In this document: one piece after another, positions 1-3,964 of the stretch
Layout of the letters: each line of letters begins with the position of its first letter
How positions within the stretch are numbered: the first letter of the stretch is position 1
NCBI GenBank assembly: GCA_004297865.1
Contig: SCSO01000172.1
Location: 1 to 7,147, forward strand
Origin: Legionella sp.
Lineage (GTDB): Bacteria > Pseudomonadota > Gammaproteobacteria > Legionellales > Legionellaceae
Length of the DNA stretch: 7,147 nucleotides
Reading direction: 5' to 3'
Program-made: the position numbers and the translations under genes
The notes under the pieces: model-generated
The model's database searches: none
What the model saw: the letters and a program-made list of their open reading frames with translations, nothing else
Told to the model about the DNA's origin: nothing

Positions 1-431
1 TAAATACTCAAGCGCAATATGGTGCTGGGGCAACACTTGAAGTGCAGTACAATATTCACACACGAATTAATCAACAAGATAAATATTCCTCGTTTTTTTT
101 CAATAAAATGAAAAGTACCGAAGATTGGGTAAGAAAGGGACTCTCTCCATTAACAGCGCCGATAAGCTATGGCTATTTTGCATTGTCATTAGCAGTGGAT
201 GCCTTGACCTCATTTTTTGAAGCTATTCAGTATTTGTTTCACGGGGATACCCTCAATAGTATAGAAAAAGCAAACGAAACCTGGATCATATTGCCTGCTG
301 TTGCTTTGACAGTAGTAATGGGGATTGCCAGTCCAATAATTAACTTGGTTGATTTTATTGGTAGTAGTATCAACACCTTAAGAACTCCCCCGGCAGATCC
401 CGCAGCAGCAGCTTCAGCCCCCGTTCTGTAA
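1..431 (+). CDS. Small two-helix hydrophobic protein, paralog A of a four-gene array (5' end cut by window edge)
   Basis: Function not recognised. The frame is open from base 3 to the TAA at 429-431, giving 142 visible residues. A GTG at 42 could start a 129-residue version, but it has no Shine-Dalgarno sequence. The 13 codons before it (including YGAGATLE) extend the match to the N-termini of the downstream paralogs, so the true start probably lies about 7-10 codons left of the window. Counting from the GTG codon: KYSSFFF (14-20), an SPLTAPI segment (35-41), hydrophobic stretch one (about 42-66), an HGDT turn (67-70), hydrophobic stretch two (about 82-96), then SPIINLVDFIGSS (97-109) and an Ala/Pro-rich tail. 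The KYSS motif and the 25-residue step from its Tyr to the first Pro group it with paralog D. I infer an inner-membrane or membrane-inserting hairpin protein. Family membership is well supported; the role is unknown. Confidence 0.75.
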   Translation, partial: NTQAQYGAGATLEVQYNIHTRINQQDKYSSFFFNKMKSTEDWVRKGLSPLTAPISYGYFALSLAVDALTSFFEAIQYLFHGDTLNSIEKANETWIILPAVALTVVMGIASPIINLVDFIGSSINTLRTPPADPAAAASAPVL

Positions 432-479
432 CTAAAACGGTAGCAACTGTCTTGAATTGGCTTATTGCCTTTGTTAGTT

Positions 480-543
480 GTAGGTTGGGTCGCCCAACAT
501 AAGCATTTCAACATGGCTTAAGTATGTTGAGTTACGACCAGCC
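480..543. repeat. BIME-like pair of GTAG-headed REP palindromes (one arm degenerate)
   Basis: GTAG (480-483) is followed by a 6-bp stem, GTTGGG (484-489) with CCCAAC (493-498), around a TCG loop. An inverted, decayed second copy lies at 525-543 (TGTTGAGTTACGACCAGCC). The spacer between them contains AGCATTTCA and GCTTAAG. Read as reverse complement, that spacer matches the spacer of the element at 2313-2388 at about 17 of 22 positions. A GTAG tetranucleotide 5' of a hairpin is the known layout of REPs linked to RAYT (TnpA-REP) transposases. No such transposase is present in this window. Confidence 0.7.
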
Positions 544-546
544 AAT

Positions 547-578
547 GTAGCCTGTATTAGACGAAGTCGTAATACAGG
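547..578 (+). repeat. 32-bp palindromic repeat, copy 1 (GTAG-headed)
   Basis: GTAG is followed by a hairpin whose outer arms CCTGTATT (551-558) and AATACAGG (571-578) pair, with an inner ACGA/TCGT stem around AG. It is an exact 32-bp reverse complement of 1708-1739, and the match stops at both ends at exactly the GTAG and the last G. The GTAG end faces outward, away from genes B and C. It starts four bases after the decayed REP arm at 525-543, so two repeat types are clustered here. Confidence 0.85.
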
Positions 579-628
579 CATCTGCACCACAAGACACATC
601 AATTGGCCTGCCGCGACCCAATCTAATG

Positions 629-660
629 TTAATAATTTCTTAATAATTGAATGATACTAT
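629..660 (+). promoter_or_regulatory. Weak candidate promoter for paralog B
   Basis: The AT-rich stretch before gene B carries TTAATAATTT (629-638) and a -10-like TACTAT (655-660), with no good -35 at 17 bp. The same TTAATAATTT block recurs before paralog D (1811-1820), which suggests a shared upstream element. The location about 40 bp before the start codon is sensible, but the match to consensus is poor. Confidence 0.3.
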
Positions 661-698
661 GACGTGCCTTTTACCTAAAACTTATATTGGAGTTGTAA

Positions 699-1133
699 AT
701 GACTTTAAACGAATTACTGCGTACAGGTCTTGGTACCTCATCAACTGCCCTCGAAAATCTTAAAACAAGAAGCTATAGTGAAGCATTTTTCAAACCAGAA
801 AATCTTCCGGTAAAAGCTTTGACTGTAGTCACTTCTCCAATTATTTCCAGTGGTATCGCTTTAGTGCTTGCCTACAATTGTTTAGTAGAATTAATCTCCG
901 CACTTAGTGAATTTATAAGTGGCGATACTAAGAATGGTATGGATTCTTTGTCAAATAGTGGCGAAGCAGCATTGGGTACCTTTTTCTTAATCGCTCATGC
1001 CATACTCAGCCCATTTATTAATTTAGTTGATTTTGTGGGAAGTGGTTTTAACAGTGTTAAACAATTGTTTAACGATGAGTCAGAAACTATTCAATATTAC
1101 CCAGAATCAAATTTTCCGGGGGTATTATTTTAA
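699..1133 (+). CDS. Small two-helix hydrophobic protein, paralog B
   Basis: 144 residues, function not recognised. The ATG is chosen because GGAG (689-692) sits 6 bases upstream and because 18 bases around the start (ATTGGAGTTGTAAATGAC, 686-703) are identical to those at paralog C. Layout: a polar N-terminus, SYSEAFF (25-31), NLPVKALTVV then SPI (46-48), hydrophobic stretch one (about 49-72), SGDTKNG turn (74-80), hydrophobic stretch two (about 90-103), SPFINLVDFVGSG (104-116), then an acidic and aromatic tail. The step from the Tyr of YS to the first Pro is 21 residues, as in paralog C and unlike A and D. The two hydrophobic stretches suggest a membrane hairpin; there is no cleavable signal peptide that I can see. 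B and C lie between inverted 32-bp repeats. The family resemblance to A, C and D is clear by eye; a biochemical role cannot be inferred. Confidence 0.88.
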   Translation: MTLNELLRTGLGTSSTALENLKTRSYSEAFFKPENLPVKALTVVTSPIISSGIALVLAYNCLVELISALSEFISGDTKNGMDSLSNSGEAALGTFFLIAHAILSPFINLVDFVGSGFNSVKQLFNDESETIQYYPESNFPGVLF

Positions 1134-1137
1134 AACT

Positions 1138-1177
1138 GAACAATAAATGGCTAAACTGTATTATTTGTTCTTTTTTT
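1138..1177 (+). terminator. Possible weak AT-rich terminator after paralog B
   Basis: GAACAA (1138-1143) pairs with TTGTTC (1165-1170), with three further A:T pairs inside after a two-base mismatch, followed directly by seven T residues (1171-1177). The stem is AT-rich and the loop long, so any termination would be partial. Confidence 0.3.
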
Positions 1178-1186
1178 AGGAGTTAT

Positions 1187-1243
1187 ATGTTACAATATGG
1201 CTCTTTTTTCCTAACTGTATGTTTAAATTGGAGTTGTAAATGA
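1187..1243 (+). CDS. Possible 18-residue leader peptide overlapping the paralog C start (ATGA)
   Basis: AGGAG (1178-1182) is followed 4 bases later by ATG, opening MLQYGSFFLTVCLNWSCK and a TGA at 1241-1243. That stop overlaps the ATG of paralog C as ATGA, the classic arrangement for translational coupling. Against this, TACAAT (1191-1196) is also a good -10 hexamer. If that is the promoter, transcription would begin inside this ORF and it would not be translated. No equivalent leader exists before paralog B, where the frame is closed by a TAA at 676-678. Confidence 0.3.
   Translation: MLQYGSFFLTVCLNWSCK
1191..1196 (+). promoter_or_regulatory. Candidate -10 element for paralog C
   Basis: TACAAT matches the sigma70 -10 consensus at five of six positions and lies 44 bp before the paralog C start. 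The 17-bp-spaced -35 (TTCTTT, 1168-1173) is poor. It competes with the reading of this region as a leader peptide. Confidence 0.35.
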
Positions 1244-1641
1244 CTGGCGAAGAATTTGTTGTATTAACTGCTGGAACAGCAGGAAGAGCACTTGATAATA
1301 TTGATAAAGCAGGAGGCTATAGTGGGGTATTTTTCCAACCTGGGGATCTTCCAGTTAAAGCTTTAACTGTTGTGAGCGCGCCCGTTTTGAACAGTGTATT
1401 CTCTTTAATCATGACTTATGATGCTATTGAAAAACTAATTACTGGCCTTTATGAGTTAGCGACTATTGGTAAAGAAGAAGGACTTGATACACTGTCTAAG
1501 GCTGGATCATCAGCCCTTGTAGCCCTTTTCTTCGCGATTCATGCGGTGCTGAGCCCCTTTATTAACTTAGTGGATTTAATTGGTAGTGGTGTCACTAGCA
1601 TTACGAATCCTGAACCGACATACCCGCAATTTAATATGTAA
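1240..1641 (+). CDS. Small two-helix hydrophobic protein, paralog C
   Basis: 133 residues, function not recognised; closest in the window to paralog B. GGAG (1230-1233) lies 6 bases before the ATG, within the 18-base block shared with B. Layout: GYSGVFF (26-32), DLPVKALTVV (37-45 region), APV (47-49), hydrophobic stretch one (about 50-72), a short charged linker around GKEEGLD (77-83), hydrophobic stretch two (about 91-104), SPFINLVDLIGSG (105-117), and a short Pro-containing tail. The LPVKALTVV block and HA(I/V)LSPFINLVD block are almost the same in B and C, pointing to a fairly recent tandem duplication. Unlike B, C ends at a clear hairpin terminator. I infer a membrane-associated helical hairpin; no catalytic motif is visible. 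Confidence 0.88.
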   Translation: MTGEEFVVLTAGTAGRALDNIDKAGGYSGVFFQPGDLPVKALTVVSAPVLNSVFSLIMTYDAIEKLITGLYELATIGKEEGLDTLSKAGSSALVALFFAIHAVLSPFINLVDLIGSGVTSITNPEPTYPQFNM

Positions 1642-1647
1642 GTGTCA

Positions 1648-1677
1648 TACCCGCTTAGGCGGGTACATCCCTTTTTT
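1648..1677 (+). terminator. Rho-independent terminator after paralog C
   Basis: A perfect 7-bp GC-rich stem, TACCCGC (1648-1654) with GCGGGTA (1659-1665), closes a TTAG loop. Six T residues follow at 1672-1677 after a six-base gap. It begins 7 bases after the stop codon, so it most likely ends the transcript carrying C, and B if the two are co-transcribed. Confidence 0.75.
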
Positions 1678-1707
1678 GTTCTCTTCACATTTTGTTTGAT
1701 AGGTATT

Positions 1708-1739
1708 CCTGTATTACGACTTCGTCTAATACAGGCTAC
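1708..1739 (-). repeat. 32-bp palindromic repeat, copy 2 (inverted relative to copy 1)
   Basis: Exact reverse complement of 547-578, with the GTAG head (CTAC on the plus strand, 1736-1739) pointing away from genes B and C. The pair therefore brackets a segment of about 1.1 kb (579-1707) holding paralogs B and C. The perfect identity over 32 bases implies recent spread or active conservation. Confidence 0.85.
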
Positions 1740-1825
1740 GTTTATACGATTTCATGGTTTTTTCAAATCGCGAAATTCTTAGATTTATTTAACAATTAAT
1801 TAATATACTCTTAATAATTTCACCG

Positions 1826-1831
1826 TATAAT
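1826..1831 (+). promoter_or_regulatory. Candidate -10 element (TATAAT) for paralog D
   Basis: A perfect TATAAT sits 45 bp before the start of paralog D, after the terminator of C and a very AT-rich stretch (1781-1820) that could act as an UP-like element. No convincing -35 is seen at 16-18 bp. The upstream TTAATAATTT block (1811-1820) also occurs before paralog B. Paralog D therefore probably has its own promoter. Confidence 0.45.
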
Positions 1832-1876
1832 CCGCTTCGACTCAAGGATTAAATCACTTTTTAATAGGAGGCTTAC

Positions 1877-2308
1877 ATGGAACTAGAAGATTTTAATGGC
1901 ATGTTATTAGATAACTCCGGGGTAACTGGGAATTTATTGCGAAATGCTTTAGCAGTTGAAAAAAAACATCAAGTAAAATATAGCTCATTGTTTTTTCAAG
2001 TACTACCTCCTGACGAATCTTTATTAGCCTATAGCTCATCGATAGTTATTGCTCCTATCTGCTTGTGTATTATAGCTGTAGAGGCCATCTTAGCCTGTGT
2101 AGTAGATATCTTAAATGCTCTTTTTGAGATAGCTTATTTAGATCATGAAGAGTCCCTTAAATCCATTATGTCGTCTGTAACTAATCTTGTTGCCGCAGTA
2201 TCTTGTGCAATAGGAGCTGTATTAAGCCCATTTATTAATTTTGTGGATACAGTGGGTTGTATAGTGAATACTTTGCAGGCGGATGAGGATTTTAGTTTAA
2301 TGCCGTAG
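1877..2308 (+). CDS. Small two-helix hydrophobic protein, paralog D
   Basis: 143 residues, function not recognised. The start is well supported by AGGAGG (1866-1871), 5 bases before the ATG. Layout: a longer N-terminal region than B or C, KYSSLFF (34-40), IVIAPI (56-61), hydrophobic stretch one (about 60-88, Cys- and Ile-rich), DHEESLKS linker (89-96), hydrophobic stretch two (about 102-116), SPFINFVDTVGC (117-128), and the short tail ADEDFSLMP. KYSS and the 25-residue step from its Tyr to the first Pro match paralog A. Distinctive features are the Cys in place of the usual final Ser/Gly of the motif, and about five Cys in total. It lies convergent to gltA, with a REP pair directly after its stop. 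I infer a membrane hairpin protein of the same family; its role is unknown. Confidence 0.88.
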   Translation: MELEDFNGMLLDNSGVTGNLLRNALAVEKKHQVKYSSLFFQVLPPDESLLAYSSSIVIAPICLCIIAVEAILACVVDILNALFEIAYLDHEESLKSIMSSVTNLVAAVSCAIGAVLSPFINFVDTVGCIVNTLQADEDFSLMP

Positions 2309-2312
2309 CCTA

Positions 2313-2388
2313 GTAGGTTGGGCCAAGACCCAACATAAGGATCTTGAGCTAGGATGAAATGCTAGTGTTGGGTCATGACCCAACCTAC
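2313..2388. repeat. BIME-like inverted pair of GTAG-headed REP palindromes
   Basis: Left arm: GTAG (2313-2316) and a GTTGGG/CCCAAC stem (2317-2322, 2329-2334). Right arm in the opposite orientation: a perfect 18-bp palindrome GTTGGGTCATGACCCAAC (2367-2384) followed by CTAC (2385-2388). The spacer matches, in reverse, the spacer of the element at 480-543. It starts 5 bases after the paralog D stop, in the gap between convergent genes, a typical REP/BIME location. It might also act as a transcription barrier for either gene. Confidence 0.8.
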
Positions 2389-2426
2389 AACTTTTTCGTG
2401 CCCGTCTTTGAATATAAAACCAGGCA

Positions 2427-2469
2427 CGTTCACGAAAATCTGCGTGGGGCGATGAGATTTTCGTGAACG
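2427..2469 (-). terminator. 15-bp stem-loop downstream of gltA, probable terminator
   Basis: A perfect 15-bp inverted repeat (2427-2441 with 2455-2469) closes a 13-base loop, 8 bases past the gltA stop. Read on the minus strand, only a short TTTT run follows, about nine bases past the stem. It is therefore a strong hairpin but an imperfect intrinsic terminator, and it could instead protect the gltA 3' end. A second, weaker 6-bp inverted repeat (CGTGCC 2397-2402, GGCACG 2423-2428) partly overlaps it. Confidence 0.55.
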
Positions 2470-2477
2470 CAGCAATA

Positions 2478-3746
2478 TTATTTCACGTCGCGGTTCTTTT
2501 CTCCGGTATACAATTGACGAGGTCTGCCAATACGGGATTTGCTGGCTACCATTTCCATCCAATGCGACATCCAGCCCACGGTGCGAGCTAGAGCAAAAAC
2601 CACAGTGAACATGTTTGTGGGAATACCAATAGCACTTAAAGTTAATCCAGAGTAGAAATCGACGTTTGGATAAAGCTTTTTCTCAATGAAATAATCATCT
2701 TCTAGGGCAATACGCTCTAATTCCATAGCCAATTTAAACAAAGGCTCATCTTTCTTACCTACCGCTTCCAAGACGTCATAACAGGTTTTACGCATGACTT
2801 TAGCGCGAGGATCATAGCTCTTGTAAACACGATGACCAAAGCCCATTAAACGGAATGAATCATCTTTGTCTTTAGCGCGTTTGATATAATGTTCAATACG
2901 GCTAATATCACCAATTTCTTGTAACATATTGAGACAAGCTTCATTAGCGCCACCATGTGCTGGTCCCCATAAAGCACCAATACCCGCTGAAATACAAGCA
3001 AAAGGATTTGCCCCAGTAGAGCCTGCCAAACGTACAGTGGAAGTTGAAGCATTTTGCTCATGATCCGCATGCAGAATGAAAATAGTATCCATTGCTCTGA
3101 CTAAAACTGGATCAGGAGTCGTTTCTTCAGAAGGCACGCCAAACATCATATGCAAGAAATTCTCTGCGTAAGACATTTTATTTTGCGGATACATATAAGG
3201 AAGGCCAGTAGAATACTTATAACTCATCGCTGCAAGGGTAGGCATTTTAGCGACCAAACGAATCGCAGAAATAAAACGATCTTGGGCATTATTAAGGTCC
3301 ATAGTATCGTGGTAGAAGGCTGAGAGAGCACCTACGATACCGACCATAATGGCCATAGGATGGGCATCACGACGGAAACCATTCAAAAATTGATACATTT
3401 GTTGATGGACCATGGTGTGGTTATTAATTAGGCTAACAAAGGTCTTTTTCTCTTCGGCATTAGGCAATTCACCATTTAATAATAAATAGCTGACATCTAA
3501 AAAGTCTTTCTTTTCTGCAAGTTGCTCAATAGGGTAGCCTCTATACAACAAGACACCTTCATCACCGTCAATATAAGTGATTTTAGACTCACAGGAGGCA
3601 GTAGATAAAAAACCTTGATCGAAAGTAAAAACACCGTTCGCGCCGAGTTTGGTAATATCAATTACGTCATTACCAAGAGTCGGAGTGTAGATAGGTAACT
3701 CTAATTCTAGGCCTTCGATACTTAGTTTAGCGGTTTTTGTTGTCAT
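2478..3746 (-). CDS. gltA: Citrate synthase (type II, hexameric family)
   Basis: 422 residues, close to the E. coli length of 427. It condenses acetyl-CoA and oxaloacetate to citrate in the cytosol, the entry step of the TCA cycle. The catalytic residues are present: His264 in GPAHGGANE, His305 in MGFGHRVYK, and Asp363 in NVDFYSG. HADHEQN (226-232), YDPRA (Arg314) and the C-terminal SRIGRPRQLY are also family hallmarks. The N-terminal domain of about 50 residues is the one typical of NADH-regulated Gram-negative enzymes. Some recalled NADH-site residues are kept (His110, Thr111, Tyr145, Arg163, Lys167), but positions 109, 182, 188 and 206 read Asn, Leu, Gln and Ser rather than the E. coli Arg, Gln, Arg and Cys, so inhibition may be altered. 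The start is set by GGGAG 5 bases upstream (complement of 3752-3756). It is divergent from gyrA and convergent with paralog D, and appears monocistronic. Confidence 0.97.
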   Translation of the reverse strand: MTTKTAKLSIEGLELELPIYTPTLGNDVIDITKLGANGVFTFDQGFLSTASCESKITYIDGDEGVLLYRGYPIEQLAEKKDFLDVSYLLLNGELPNAEEKKTFVSLINNHTMVHQQMYQFLNGFRRDAHPMAIMVGIVGALSAFYHDTMDLNNAQDRFISAIRLVAKMPTLAAMSYKYSTGLPYMYPQNKMSYAENFLHMMFGVPSEETTPDPVLVRAMDTIFILHADHEQNASTSTVRLAGSTGANPFACISAGIGALWGPAHGGANEACLNMLQEIGDISRIEHYIKRAKDKDDSFRLMGFGHRVYKSYDPRAKVMRKTCYDVLEAVGKKDEPLFKLAMELERIALEDDYFIEKKLYPNVDFYSGLTLSAIGIPTNMFTVVFALARTVGWMSHWMEMVASKSRIGRPRQLYTGEKNRDVK

Positions 3747-3790
3747 TGTGTCTCCCGATATTTGCCTTCATACTTGCATTAATGCGCGCA

Positions 3791-3819
3791 ACTATATAAA
3801 AATGGCTACGCGCAGTCAA
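3791..3819 (-). promoter_or_regulatory. sigma70 promoter of gltA with GC-rich discriminator
   Basis: On the minus strand, TTGACT (complement of 3814-3819) is followed after exactly 17 bp by TATAGT (complement of 3791-3796); each matches consensus at five of six positions. Transcription should start near 3784, leaving a leader of about 38 bases. The bases after the -10 are TGCGCGC, a GC-rich discriminator of the type linked to stringent control. TGCGCG (3783-3788) and CGCGCA (3809-3814) form an inverted repeat around the -10 and spacer, a possible operator. Confidence 0.7.
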
Positions 3820-3847
3820 ATTAAAGATAATAATTCATCTATTATGG

Positions 3848-3876
3848 TTGAGAATTTTACTTATGAACAGTAAAAA
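3848..3876 (+). promoter_or_regulatory. Weak candidate promoter for gyrA
   Basis: TTGAGA (3848-3853, five of six) is followed after 17 bp by TAAAAA (3871-3876, four of six), giving a leader of about 80 bases. An alternative is TATCCT (3911-3916). Neither is convincing; the promoter must nevertheless lie in the 3747-3964 intergenic region if gyrA starts its own transcript. Confidence 0.3.
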
Positions 3877-3964
3877 ATGATAGGTGATTCAATTACTGTA
3901 GTCTCTATGGTATCCTCTAAGATTAAATTTATGTTAAATCTCTGCATAAGGATAGGTCTAAATT

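Noticed and set aside
42..431. GTG at 42 as the start of paralog A
   Set aside because: There is no Shine-Dalgarno sequence, and the frame is open to the window edge with upstream codons that resemble the N-termini of the paralogs. The gene is treated as 5'-partial.
239..514. Minus-strand open frame of 91 codons
   Set aside because: It lies antisense to paralog A and the REP region, shows no family features, and is explained as a shadow.
1..1739. Toxin-antitoxin or bacteriocin-immunity pairs
   Set aside because: All four small proteins are paralogs of one family with the same layout. No partner gene, antitoxin-like DNA-binding protein or bacteriocin leader is seen.
480..2388. CRISPR array or phage attachment sites
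   Set aside because: The repeats are palindromic, few, in mixed orientation and separated by genes rather than by uniform spacers. No cas, integrase or tRNA gene is present.
2362..2562. Minus-strand open frame of 66 codons at the gltA 3' end
   Set aside because: It runs through the gltA C-terminal codons in another frame, then the stem-loop and REP palindrome; composition is repeat-derived.
2846..3070. Second minus-strand frame inside gltA
   Set aside because: It is fully contained in the citrate synthase coding sequence in a different frame, with no ribosome site.
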